Of a stretch of DNA of 64,000 nt, positions 24,722-33,457 are shown piece by piece. The notes beneath the pieces are model-generated. The model searched no databases and was not told the origin of the DNA. It worked only from the letters and a program-made list of their open reading frames with translations. Within the stretch, counting starts at the first letter, position 1; each line of letters opens with the position of its first letter. The stretch is from Paramicrobacterium sp051513965. Lineage in GTDB: Bacteria; Actinomycetota; Actinomycetes; Actinomycetales; Microbacteriaceae. Position numbers and translations under genes: made by a program. The stretch spans positions 2,108,001 to 2,172,000 of the forward strand of contig NZ_CP195847.1 of NCBI RefSeq assembly GCF_051513965.1, written 5' to 3'.

Positions 24722-24829
24722 CGGCGCAGAGCGCTCCCCGGCGCGACGCGGCGCAGAGCGCGCACCGACAGGACTCGGCGCAGAGCGCTCCCCGGCGGGA
24801 CGCGGCGCAGAGCGCTCCCTCGTCTCGTC
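24722..24829. repeat. 27-bp tandem repeat, four units
   Basis: Units start at 24722, 24749, 24776 and 24803, each opening with CGGCGCAGAGCG and most continuing CTCCCCGGCG. They fill the gap up to the hmuV stop. Units are contiguous with no unique spacers, so this is a minisatellite, not a CRISPR array. Confidence 0.85.
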
Positions 24830-25607
24830 AGGCGGCCGCGCGAACCGGGGTCACGTGCAGGCGTCCGTCGAGCTCGAATACGTCGATCGGCGTGCCGTAG
24901 ACCCGGGAGAGGATGCCGGGGACGCAGACGTCCGCGACGCTCCCGGCCGCGTGCACCCGGCCGCGGTGCATGAGCACGAGATCGTCCGCGTAGGCGGCTG
25001 CGGCGTCGATGTCGTGCAGCACGATGCCCACCGCTGCGGCCCGTGCGGCCAGCGACCGGGCGAGAGTGAGCGCGGACTCGGCGTGTGCGATGTCCATCGC
25101 GGCCGTCGGCTCATCGAGCAGCACGACGCTGGACTCGGTCACCGGTGTCGCCTGAGCGATCACGCGCGCGAATGCGACGAGCTGACGCTCCCCTCCGGAG
25201 AGCGTCGTGATCTCACGGTCCGCCATCGCGCCGAGGCCCGCAGATCGCAGCGCCTCGTCGGCGACCTGCTCTGAGGCTGCGGCGCTCTCCGACCAGGCCG
25301 AACGCCCCATCATGACGACCTCGCGGACGGTGAACGGAAACGCGACCGAGGTGTCCTGCGGCATGACTGCGCGCATGCGGGCGGCGCGCTTCGCCGAGAC
25401 GTGGCGGATGTCCTGTCCGCCGAGCGTGACCTCGCCGGCATCCACTCTCATCGTTCCGGCCGCGACGCCCAGCAGCGTCGACTTGCCCGCGCCGTTCGGC
25501 CCGATGATGACCGTGACGCGACCGGGCCGGAAGCTCAGGGAGACGTCGTCGAGGATGGTCTGCTTCTCGAGCGTGACGCGTGCGTGTGTAATGCGAAGTC
25601 CGCGCAT
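24828..25607 (-). CDS. hmuV: Haem ABC transporter ATP-binding protein
   Basis: A 259-residue iron-chelate/haem importer ATPase. Walker A is GPNGAGKST near residue 37, the signature LSGGERQ near 137 and Walker B VVLLDEPTAAMD near 157, with VMPQDTSVAFPFTVREVV as the Q-loop region. It pairs with HmuU; the ATG shares one base with the hmuU stop (TAATG). Assigned to haem rather than siderophore uptake because hmuT and htaA are in the same unit. Confidence 0.88.
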   Translation of the reverse strand: MRGLRITHARVTLEKQTILDDVSLSFRPGRVTVIIGPNGAGKSTLLGVAAGTMRVDAGEVTLGGQDIRHVSAKRAARMRAVMPQDTSVAFPFTVREVVMMGRSAWSESAAASEQVADEALRSAGLGAMADREITTLSGGERQLVAFARVIAQATPVTESSVVLLDEPTAAMDIAHAESALTLARSLAARAAAVGIVLHDIDAAAAYADDLVLMHRGRVHAAGSVADVCVPGILSRVYGTPIDVFELDGRLHVTPVRAAA

Positions 25608-26713
25608 TATCGGGCCCCCTGCCCGCGAAGTGTGCGTCGCAGGAGCACGAGGAAGAGCGGCCCGCCGACGACGGCTGTGAAGATTCCGATCGGGAGGTCG
25701 GCGAACGGCACGACCGTACGGGCAGCGATGTCGGCGGCACCGAGCAGCACCGCTCCCCCGAGCGCCGACAGCGGAACAAGGTATCGGTGCGATGGCCCGA
25801 CCGCGAGACGGATTGCGTGCGGAACGATGAGCCCGACGAACGCGATCACTCCGCCGAACGCGACGGCGATGCCCGTGAGCAGGCACGCCAGCAGAATCGC
25901 ACCGACGCGGAGCCACTCCACGCTCACGCCGCTCGACGACGCCGCAGAGTCGCCGAGCGACAGCACGTCGAGCTGCCGACGAATCATGAGGCAGCCGACG
26001 AACCCGAGGGCGAAGACGATCGCGGTCACACCGACGCTGTTCCAGGATGCCGCGGCGAGCGTTCCGAGCTGCCAGAAGATCACCTGCTCACGCGAGGACG
26101 CGTCGCCGAGGAAGATCAGAAAGCTCGTCGCCGCACTCGCGACGGCGTTGATCGCGATGCCGGCGAGCACGAGCGTCAGCACCGCCGCTTTGCCGCCGGT
26201 GCGCGAGATCGACCAGACGAGCACGGTGACGACGAGCGCTCCGGCGAAGGCGGCGAGCGGCAGCGACCACGGCGCAGCCACCGAGGCGCCCGTGATGATC
26301 ACGAGCGTCGCCCCGACGGAGGCGCCCGAGTTCACGCCCACGATGCTGGGCTCGGCCAGCGGGTTCGCGAAGACGCCCTGCATGACCGCGCCCGCCACCG
26401 CGAGGCACGCCCCCGCGAGGAGCGCGAGCACGGCGCGTGGGAAGCGGATCGCCCACAGCACGGCGTCGACGCGCTGAGTGTCGGCATCCCCTCCGCCCAC
26501 GATGCCTCGAACGAGCGCGCCGAGCACTTCGCTGGGACTCGCAGAGAACTGGCCCGTCGCCGCCGAGATCACCGCGACGGCGAGAGCTGCAGCCACGAGG
26601 GTCGTCGTCACGACCGTGACCCGCACGAGTCGGCGCGATCGCGTGACCGTGCCGACTCGTGGGGCGGATGCCGCAGCGGGAGCACGTGTCACATCGGGTG
26701 CCGTGCGCGTCAT
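25607..26713 (-). CDS. hmuU: Haem ABC transporter permease (FecCD family)
   Basis: A 368-residue permease with about nine or ten hydrophobic helices. FecCD hallmarks are FPRAVLALLAGACLAVAGAVMQGVFANPLAEPSIVGVNSGAS and, near the C-terminus, AFVGLIVPHAIRLAVGPSHRYLVPLSALGGAVLL. It carries haem across the membrane together with HmuV. ATGA overlap with hmuT. Confidence 0.9.
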   Translation of the reverse strand: MTRTAPDVTRAPAAASAPRVGTVTRSRRLVRVTVVTTTLVAAALAVAVISAATGQFSASPSEVLGALVRGIVGGGDADTQRVDAVLWAIRFPRAVLALLAGACLAVAGAVMQGVFANPLAEPSIVGVNSGASVGATLVIITGASVAAPWSLPLAAFAGALVVTVLVWSISRTGGKAAVLTLVLAGIAINAVASAATSFLIFLGDASSREQVIFWQLGTLAAASWNSVGVTAIVFALGFVGCLMIRRQLDVLSLGDSAASSSGVSVEWLRVGAILLACLLTGIAVAFGGVIAFVGLIVPHAIRLAVGPSHRYLVPLSALGGAVLLGAADIAARTVVPFADLPIGIFTAVVGGPLFLVLLRRTLRGQGAR

Positions 26714-27798
26714 GATCCGTCGGTGTAGATGGCGCGTGCCAGAGCCACGAGAGCCTGCGGCGTGCGGGGTCCGTACGAGAGCAGCTGGCTGTCGGGAGCG
26801 GTGACCACTCGCTCGTTCGCCCCAGCCGTGGTCTCCGCCATGCCCGGTCGCTTCAGGAAGCCCTCCACGCCGCCGCTCGACTCGACGCCGTTCTCCATCG
26901 CGAGGACGATTTCGGGATCGAGGGTGACGAGCGCCTCGGCGTTGGCCGGCTTCAGGTCGGTGATGCCGTTCTCGGCTGCGACGTCTTCGAGACCGAGCGC
27001 CTCGAGCACGTCGGCCGCTCCGTAGTCGGCGCCGAGGATGAAGAAGATGCCTGCGGTGCCGCGGACGTACAGCACGGCCGCCCGTGGAGCACGCGGGGTC
27101 TCCGCCTTCAGCGCATCGATGGTCTTCTGTGCCTCCTCGAGTTCGTCCGCGGTGTGCTGAGCAAGCTCCTCCGCGGCATCCGGAACTCCGAATACCTCGC
27201 CGACCTCGTGGATCGCATCCGCGATGCCGTCGATGTGGGGCACCTGGTCGAAGCGTACGACCGTCACACCGGCGCTCTCGAGCTGCGTGTAGTTGTCGTC
27301 GCTGCCGATCGTCGTGTTGGTCAGCACGAGATCGGGATTCAGGTTCAGCACCGCCTCGACGTTGAGGTCGTGTCCGTCCTTCGTGACGACTGGGAGGTCG
27401 GCGAGCTCCTTCTGCAGGTCGGAGTTCGATCGACCCACGAGGTGGTCCTGCAGTCCGAGTCCGATCACGGTGTCGGTGAGCGTTCCGTAGAGGTCGAGAG
27501 CGAGCACCCGATCAGCGCTCTCGACGGTGATCTCGGTCCCCTTCGCGTCGGACACGGTTGCGGGCAGCTGAGGCTCTGCGTCAGCGACGACCGTCTCCAT
27601 GTCGGGGATGGCCTCCGCAGAGCTCGGGCCCGTGAGCTCGAGCGCGTTGACGGCGTCGGCCGCTCCCTCCGCGGTGGTCTTCTCGGTTGGCGCGGGCGTC
27701 GACCCGGACGAGTTCGCCGGCTCGGAGCATCCTGCCAGCAGCATGGCGGCCGCCGCGGCGATGACCCCGATTCCGGCGCGTCTTCTCATGTGTCTCAT
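26710..27798 (-). CDS. hmuT: Haem-binding lipoprotein of the ABC transporter
   Basis: A 362-residue class III binding protein. The N-terminal signal has lipobox MLLAGCS, then a low-complexity linker and the ligand-binding fold from about residue 95 (RVLALDLYGTLTDTVIGLGLQDHLVGRS ... LNVEAVLNLNPDLVLTN). It captures haem delivered by the surface HtaA protein. AGGAA lies five bases before ATG 27798. Confidence 0.9.
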   Translation of the reverse strand: MRHMRRRAGIGVIAAAAAMLLAGCSEPANSSGSTPAPTEKTTAEGAADAVNALELTGPSSAEAIPDMETVVADAEPQLPATVSDAKGTEITVESADRVLALDLYGTLTDTVIGLGLQDHLVGRSNSDLQKELADLPVVTKDGHDLNVEAVLNLNPDLVLTNTTIGSDDNYTQLESAGVTVVRFDQVPHIDGIADAIHEVGEVFGVPDAAEELAQHTADELEEAQKTIDALKAETPRAPRAAVLYVRGTAGIFFILGADYGAADVLEALGLEDVAAENGITDLKPANAEALVTLDPEIVLAMENGVESSGGVEGFLKRPGMAETTAGANERVVTAPDSQLLSYGPRTPQALVALARAIYTDGS

Positions 27799-27834
27799 GT
27801 GGTTCCTGTGCTGTGTTCTGTCAGACGGCGACGT

Positions 27835-27866
27835 GGGGTGAGTCCCGCTCGCGCGGAACCCACCCC
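27835..27866 (-). terminator. Hairpin between htaA and hmuT
   Basis: A 14-base stem (27835-27848 with 27853-27866, two G-T pairs) and a four-base loop lie in the 104-bp gap. There is no T-tract, so it may be an attenuating or RNA-protecting hairpin rather than a full terminator. Confidence 0.45.
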
Positions 27867-27902
27867 CGTCGATGGAGTGCGTCAGCTGGACGCCGTGTCG
27901 CG

Positions 27903-29538
27903 TCAGTGGCGAACGCGGACCACGCGTCGTGCGACGACCAGCGCCAGCACGAAGCCGAACGCGAGAACCGCCCAGCCGCCGACCGGCTCATCGGCGCTCG
28001 TGATCACGAGACCGCCCGTGTTTGCGCTCGGTCCACCGGTGTACGGCGTTCCGTCGGGGTTCACCCGGTTGCCGTTCTCGTCGTAGCAGACCTGCTCCGT
28101 GCCCGACTGGCGAGCGCCCGAGAACGACAGGGTGAGCGAGTCCATCGCCTGGCCGCTGCTGTAGAACCCGGCGAACGCCTTCGCTCCCGCCGCGGTGAGC
28201 GTCACAGATGCGGTGCCGCCGTTCGCGGAGAGGGACGAGAAGCTCAGGTTCGCGAACGAGATTCCGCTGCCTCCGACGTTGTTTCCATCCATATCCTTGG
28301 ATGCCACGTCGGCGACGAGCGTGCCCGAGTTCGACCCTGTGGCCTTGACCCGCAGGTTGGAGAGGGTGGTGTCCATGACACCGTCGTGGCCGGTGAAGCG
28401 GACAGCGCCGGGGAAGCTCACGGTGCCCTGACCCGCGTCGCTGATCGAACCGGAGCCGGAGCCCCAGAGGAAGCCGCTACCCGTGCGGGAGGCGCCGTTG
28501 GAGGTCGAGATCGCGCCGTTGGCGATGCCGCCCTCGACGTAGCTCGCGAACGAGGCCTTGACGCCCCACGACAGCTGCGGGGTGCCCGCGGTGCCCGCGA
28601 CCTCCTCCACGGTGCAGGTGATCTTCGGCTTGGACTCCGTCTTCGCGGCGCTTCCGCCGTTCGTCGTGCCCGTGTCTGGCTTCGTGGCCGGAGGCGTCGC
28701 GCTGTCGTCAGCCGGTGCGTCGTCGTTCGACTCCTCGGGCTGCTCCTCACTTGGCTGGTCGTCACCGGGCTGCTCTTCTGGCTGTTCCTCAGGCTGTTCT
28801 TCGCCCGGCTCTCCCTCCTCGGTTCCGTCGTCGCCCGGGTCAGGCGCCTCGACGACCTCGATCGGGAGAGTGAATGTCACAGGGTCGAGCGTCTCGCCCG
28901 GCTGGTAGAAGCTGCCGAACGCGTCGGAGCCGGACTCCGCGAGCGTCGCCGGAACATCGGCCCACGTCAGCGCGCCGTCGGCTTCCGTCGGGGTCACGCC
29001 CGAGAGGTCGAGGTTCGCCATCACGACATCATCGAGGGAGTACTCCGGACCGATCTCGGTCATGCTCTCGAACTCGCGCCCGGTGACATCCAGACGAAGC
29101 TCCGCGGTCGTCGCCGAGGTGACGACGATGTGCGGGTTCGTGAACTGCATGTCGAGTGCGTAGCCGCCGTCCATCGGGTGCGACTGGAAGTGCACGCCGT
29201 TGCCCGCGCCGAACGTGACGTCGGCGGCGCTTCCGTCGCTCGTCGCCGTTCCAGATCCGTCGTGCCACGTGTAGACGCCCTTATCGCCGTCCTGCGTCGT
29301 CGTGCCGAGGAGGGTGCTCTTACCCTCGAAGGCCGCGAAGTTGTAGATGTAGTTTCGGAAGGATGCTTTCACCCCCCCACGTGAGGCTCGCGCCTGACAC
29401 CGTCGCTTCGTCTGCCGCGTGTGCGGAGTCGGTAGGGGCGAAGACCGCCCCGCCGAAGACCAGACCAGCGGCGGTCAGAGCAGACGCAGTCAGCAGAGCG
29501 GCGCCACGCCGCAGCTGTCCGGTGAGCTGTGATTCCAC
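27903..29538 (-). pseudogene. htaA: HtaA-domain haem-binding surface protein, interrupted by a one-base frameshift
   Basis: The signal peptide (ending DSAHA, residue 41) and the start of the first HtaA domain (ATVSGASLTWG) lie in one frame from ATG 29538. The rest lies in another frame from about 29372 to 27903. The switch falls in a run of seven G on the coding strand (29372-29378). The second HtaA domain of the same protein reads LSWGVKASF, and removing one G restores the matching LTWGVKASF in the first. The restored protein of ~544 residues would have two HtaA domains separated by a Glu/Pro-rich linker, then an NTGG motif, a hydrophobic helix and a basic tail (RRVVRVRH). In Corynebacterium HtaA takes haem from host proteins. 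The frameshift may be real, phase-variable or a sequencing error. Confidence 0.8.
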
Positions 29539-29578
29539 GGTTGTGCTCCTGTACTCAAGGTAAAAAATAGGGAACTAA

Positions 29579-29637
29579 TAAAGTTAGCCTTACCTTATTA
29601 AGCTGAGGCTAACTTTAATGAGGTTAGCCTCACTTAA
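29579..29637. promoter_or_regulatory. Three DtxR/IdeR-like iron boxes in tandem
   Basis: Box 1 at 29579-29597 (TAAAGTTAGCCTTACCTTA), box 2 on the opposite strand at 29599-29617, and box 3 at 29619-29637 (TGAGGTTAGCCTCACTTAA). Each shares the GTTAGCCT core and most of the 19-bp consensus TTAGGTTAGSCTAACCTWA; box 3 matches 16 of 19. Starts are exactly 20 bases apart. They lie between htaA (minus) and the sortase gene (plus) and should repress both when iron is plentiful. Confidence 0.85.
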
Positions 29638-29674
29638 GAACTCTCCACAAGCACCGACCCGAAAGAAGTCCCAC

Positions 29675-30331
29675 GTGTCCGAATCACCGTCCCCTCCGAG
29701 ACGAGGTCTCCGCCGACGTCTCCTCACGACCCTCCTGGCCGTCGCCGCGGTGGGGCTCATGGTCACCGGCGCAGCGCTCGTGAACTCCGAGCCCGACGCA
29801 CCGACAGACCTCGCGGGCAACGCGGTGACCTACGAAACCGACGCGACTCCTCCTCCGGAGGTGACAGAGAAGATGGATGCCGTCGAAGACGCGGGCGACC
29901 GCTTCGCCGTGCCCTCGGTCGACCTCGACGTTCCCCTCGGCGCCCTCACGATGACGAACGGCACGATCACCCCGCCGGGCTTCACATCGGCCTATCTCGT
30001 GCGCAACCTCGGTGTGTCACTCGAGGATGCCGCGGAGGGCACCGTCTTCGTCGTCATGCACTCGCTTCGCGGCGGTGGTGTCGGCCCCGGAAACTTCCTG
30101 ATCGACGTCGAGAACGAGACTGCCGCGGTCGACCCCGGAGCCACGGTGACGGTGGGCGACCGGAGCTACACCGTGACGGGGGACCTCGCCATCACGAAGA
30201 CCGGCATCCAAGACAGCGAGTCGGTGTGGCAGAGCGTGCCGGGCAAGCTCGTCATCATCACGTGCCTGCAGCGTCCGGAGGGAGGCCCCTCTCAGGAGAA
30301 CATGGTGATCACGGCGACGCTCAACCCCTGA
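29675..30331 (+). CDS. Sortase-family transpeptidase
   Basis: A ~218-residue membrane-anchored protein: a basic N-terminus, one transmembrane helix (LLTTLLAVAAVGLMVTGAALV), then a sortase-like beta domain. The catalytic His appears in VFVVMHSLRGGGVGPGNFLI and the Cys in KLVIITCLQRPEG with a nearby Arg. GTG at 29675 follows GAAAGAAG; the in-frame ATG at 29618 is rejected because it lies beside iron box 3. Divergent from htaA under shared iron boxes, it may anchor HtaA through its NTGG-containing tail. The class is not certain. Confidence 0.8.
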   Translation: MSESPSPPRRGLRRRLLTTLLAVAAVGLMVTGAALVNSEPDAPTDLAGNAVTYETDATPPPEVTEKMDAVEDAGDRFAVPSVDLDVPLGALTMTNGTITPPGFTSAYLVRNLGVSLEDAAEGTVFVVMHSLRGGGVGPGNFLIDVENETAAVDPGATVTVGDRSYTVTGDLAITKTGIQDSESVWQSVPGKLVIITCLQRPEGGPSQENMVITATLNP

Positions 30332-30365
30332 GCAGAAACCCCTGAGCAGAAACCCCTGAGCAGAG
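30325..30365. repeat. 14-bp tandem repeat across the sortase stop codon
   Basis: Three units of CCCCTGAGCAGAAA start at 30325, 30339 and 30353, the last imperfect. The first contains the TGA stop of the sortase gene. Confidence 0.8.
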
Positions 30366-30371
30366 CGTGTG

Positions 30372-30962
30372 TCAGAGCCGCATGCCGAAGGTCACTCCGC
30401 CGTCGTCGCGCGACAGCACAGTGAACCCGATGCGCTCGTAGAACGCGAGCGCGCCGGCGTTGTTCACACCCGCGGTGAGATGAAGGCCGGGGATGCCGCG
30501 CTCGCGCAGCGCGTCGGCCAGCACCGTGACGAGACGCCGACCGAGCCCCTGCCCCTGGGTCTCGGGCAGCAGGTCGATGTGGAGGTGCGCGGGGTACGCG
30601 TCGACGTCATCGACGAGCATCCTCTCTGGTCTCTCGGCAGCGCCGATGAGTGCGCTGTCCGCAGTTGTGCGCTCCTCGGGCGCATATTTCCGCACCGCCG
30701 CCGGCCACCACTCGGCGCGGAACCATCGCACGAACTCCCGCGTGTCGGCGGTGGCGATGATGTACCCGATCGCCCGCTCGCCGTCGTCCACGACCCACGC
30801 GAGCGTCGGATCGTGCTCGACGTACGGTGCCGCGAAGACGTCACCGAGCAGTGTGCTCCAGGTGAACGTGCCTGTCGCATCGGCTCCACTGTCGCCCGTG
30901 CGGACGCAGATGTCGTAGAGGTTATCGAGGTCAGAGGGGCGATAGGGGCGGATGCTGCTCAC
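30372..30962 (-). CDS. GNAT-family N-acetyltransferase
   Basis: A 196-residue GNAT protein: an N-terminal IRPYRPSDLDNLYDICVRTG and the acetyl-CoA loop LLPETQGQGLGRRLVTVLADALRERG with the C-terminal NNAGALAFYERIGF. The substrate is unknown; the arrangement resembles GNATs near O-GlcNAcase-type acetyltransferases. GTG start at 30962 lies six bases after TAGACT (leaderless pattern). It converges on the sortase gene. Confidence 0.85.
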   Translation of the reverse strand: MSSIRPYRPSDLDNLYDICVRTGDSGADATGTFTWSTLLGDVFAAPYVEHDPTLAWVVDDGERAIGYIIATADTREFVRWFRAEWWPAAVRKYAPEERTTADSALIGAAERPERMLVDDVDAYPAHLHIDLLPETQGQGLGRRLVTVLADALRERGIPGLHLTAGVNNAGALAFYERIGFTVLSRDDGGVTFGMRL

Positions 30963-31012
30963 ACAGCGAGTCTACGTTTTGAGCGTCTGCGACATGCGCG
31001 AGAATGCACGTC

Positions 31013-32167
31013 ATGAGCACGCGATTCGGACTCATCCGCATGTCGCCGCGTGACCCCGCGCAGCCGAACCGCACGGCGAGCGCGCTCGAGGCGTTCTTCG
31101 ACCTCGTGTTCGTCGTCTCGGTGTCGCTCTCGTCTGCGCAGCTGCACCGCTTCGAGTCCGAGGCGCATGTGGGCGCGGGCGTCGTGTCGTACCTGGTCGT
31201 CTTCGTCGCGATCTGGTGGGCGTGGATGAACTTCACGTGGTTCGCGACGTCGTTCGACACCGACGACTGGCTGTACCGCGTGCTCACGATCGCGCAGATG
31301 AGCGGCGCCCTGCTGCTGGCGGCCGGAACCTCGTCCGCCATGGCGGAGGGGGACTTCGCGATCATGACGTACGGGTACGTCGTCATGCGGCTCGCCATGG
31401 TCGCGCAGTGGCTGCGGGCCGCGGCATCCTCACCCTCGCTTCGTCGAACCGCACTCACGTACGCCGTCGGCATCACCGTCATGCAGATGCTCTGGGTCGC
31501 CAGACTCTGGCTGCCGAACGACGACGACGGACTGCTCACGTTCGGCGTGCTCATGGCGGGCGAGCTGCTCGTGCCCGTCATCGCCGAGCGGACGCGGCAG
31601 ACCCCGTGGCATCCCGCGCACATCACCGAGCGCTACGGGCTGTTCACGATGATCCTCCTCGGCGAGTCGGTTCTGGCCTCGGCGAACGCGATCATCGGGG
31701 CGGTGGCGGATGCCGATCGAATCGGGGCCCTCGTGGAGATCGCCGTGTGCGGCCTCGTTCTCGCGACGGGCATGTGGTGGACGTACTTCGCGCGCGACCA
31801 CTCGGAGCGCATCGGCGGCCTCGCGGCGTCGCTGCTGTTCGGCTACGGACACTACGTGGTGTTCGCGGCAGCGGGCGCGTTCTCCGCCGGAATCGCGGTC
31901 GCGATCGACGTCGACACCGCGGCGAGCGGCCTCGACAGTGCGGCCGCCGCGGCGACGGTGACGCTGCCGGTGAGCCTGTTCATCCTCGGAACGTGGGCGC
32001 TCACGCTGCGTCGGTCGCTCAGCACGGCGACGGACATCGCGGTGGTGACGCTCAGCATCCTGCTCGGACTCGCCGCCTTCGCACCCCACTCGCTCATCGT
32101 CGCGGCGGCGATCATGGTCGCGCTCATCACCGTGCTGGAGATCTCGCGGCGCGCGGATCGGGTCTGA
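31013..32167 (+). CDS. Low temperature requirement A (LtrA) family membrane protein
   Basis: A 384-residue membrane protein with about ten hydrophobic helices. The LtrA pattern is clear: TASALEAFFDLVFVVSVSLSSAQLH, the tryptophan-rich VAIWWAWMNFTWFATSFDTDDWLYR, HITERYGLFTMILLGESVLA and WWTYFARDHSERIG. LtrA was named from a Listeria cold-growth mutant; the biochemical function is unknown. The start is ATG 31013; ATG at 31004 is an alternative. Confidence 0.88.
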   Translation: MSTRFGLIRMSPRDPAQPNRTASALEAFFDLVFVVSVSLSSAQLHRFESEAHVGAGVVSYLVVFVAIWWAWMNFTWFATSFDTDDWLYRVLTIAQMSGALLLAAGTSSAMAEGDFAIMTYGYVVMRLAMVAQWLRAAASSPSLRRTALTYAVGITVMQMLWVARLWLPNDDDGLLTFGVLMAGELLVPVIAERTRQTPWHPAHITERYGLFTMILLGESVLASANAIIGAVADADRIGALVEIAVCGLVLATGMWWTYFARDHSERIGGLAASLLFGYGHYVVFAAAGAFSAGIAVAIDVDTAASGLDSAAAAATVTLPVSLFILGTWALTLRRSLSTATDIAVVTLSILLGLAAFAPHSLIVAAAIMVALITVLEISRRADRV

Positions 32168-32187
32168 TCCGCGCGCCCGTACGCGTG

Positions 32188-33444
32188 TCAGCCGAGGATG
32201 CGGTCGAGGTACGCGTTGCGAAACACGTGCTCCGGGTCATACCGCTCGGCGAGCGCCGTGAAGTCATCGAGCCGCGGGTACGCGCGCCGGAGCGCCTCGC
32301 GGTCGGCGGCGAACAGCTTGCCCCAGTGCGGCCGCGCCCCGAGCGGCAGAAGGCCCTCCTCGAGGTCGACGAGCACACGCTCCACCTCGGGCTGCCGCGA
32401 CAGCCACGTGAAGTGCAGACCGACGACGTCCGTCGAGTGCGACGGGCTGAGCCACAGCTCGTCTCCCGCGACCGTGCGGATCTCATTGACCTGCAGCAGC
32501 GGGGCCACGGCTCCGGCCTGGTCGCGCACGACGCGCAGGGCGTCGCCGATGCGGTCACGCGGCACGAGGTACTCCGTCTGCAGCTCGTCGCCGTTGGAGG
32601 GCGTGAAGCCGAGCACGAAGTGCGGCAGCCGGTCGACCCACGCGCCGGCGACGCCGAGCTGAGGCGTGCACGACTCCGCGGTCTGGCCGGGCAGCGGGTG
32701 GTGGTCGACGGTGGCGGGCCGCGCGTCGAACAGCGCGGTGGGCGTTGGCACCGCGGCATCCTTACGGTGTTTCACCCACACCTGGTCGATGGTCTCGGGC
32801 GTGCGCCAGGTGGTGAAGGAGCTGACGCTGTACCCGGATGCCGTGACGGCGTCGAAACTCTCGATGAGGGTCTGAAGCGGCAGCTCTTCGAACACGTGCT
32901 GCGCGATCTGGAACGTCGGTTCGATATCGAGCGTCACGTGGGTGACGATGCCGAGTGCGCCGAGGGAGACGACGGCTCCCTCGAAGTCGGCGTCGCCCCG
33001 GCGGAGGGTCACTGTCTCGCCCGCCGCGGTCACGAACTCGAGGGCGGCGACGGCGGAGGCGAGAGACCCGATGCGGTCGCCTGAGCCGTGGGTGCCGGTC
33101 GCGATCGCGCCGGCGACGGAGATGTGCGGCAGCGAGGCGAGGTTCGACAGCGCCCAGCCCTCACGCTGCAGGTGCGCGCCGAGATCGCCGTAGCGTGTGC
33201 CTGCGCCAGCGCGGACGGTGCGCCGCTCAGCATCGACGACGGGCGACTCCGTGAGGCGCTCGGTGCTGATCAGCAGCCCGCTCGTGTCGGCGATGTCGTT
33301 GAACGAGTGGCGTGACCCGACGGCGCGCGCACGGCGCACACCGGAGAGCGCGTCACGCACCTCGTGGACGTTCGCGGGCGCGATGATGCGCTCCGCTGTG
33401 TAGGCGAGATTGCCCGCCCAGTTGGTGCCGATCTGCAGTGTCAC
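32188..33444 (-). CDS. FAD-linked alditol/xylitol oxidase-like protein
   Basis: A 418-residue flavoprotein of the VAO family. The N-terminal FAD domain has RARAVGSRHSFNDIADTSG, where the His is the expected covalent flavin site, then SLPHISVAGAIATGTHGSGDRIGSLA. The C-terminal substrate domain ends HWGKLFAADREALRRAYPRLDDFTALAERYDPEHVFRNAYLDRILG, typical of alditol oxidases and D-arabinono-lactone oxidases. It oxidises polyols with oxygen, giving hydrogen peroxide. GGAAGGAAG precedes GTG 33444. It follows the PAP2 gene by 13 bases. Confidence 0.85.
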   Translation of the reverse strand: MTLQIGTNWAGNLAYTAERIIAPANVHEVRDALSGVRRARAVGSRHSFNDIADTSGLLISTERLTESPVVDAERRTVRAGAGTRYGDLGAHLQREGWALSNLASLPHISVAGAIATGTHGSGDRIGSLASAVAALEFVTAAGETVTLRRGDADFEGAVVSLGALGIVTHVTLDIEPTFQIAQHVFEELPLQTLIESFDAVTASGYSVSSFTTWRTPETIDQVWVKHRKDAAVPTPTALFDARPATVDHHPLPGQTAESCTPQLGVAGAWVDRLPHFVLGFTPSNGDELQTEYLVPRDRIGDALRVVRDQAGAVAPLLQVNEIRTVAGDELWLSPSHSTDVVGLHFTWLSRQPEVERVLVDLEEGLLPLGARPHWGKLFAADREALRRAYPRLDDFTALAERYDPEHVFRNAYLDRILG

Positions 33445-33457
33445 AGTCTTCCTTCCC

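Noticed and set aside
24722..24829. Possible CRISPR array
   Set aside because: Units are contiguous 27-bp repeats without unique spacers, and there are no cas genes in the window.
29618..29677. ATG 29618 as start of the sortase gene
   Set aside because: It lies next to an iron box and has no ribosome site; GTG 29675 follows GAAAGAAG and gives a normal basic N-terminus before the membrane helix.
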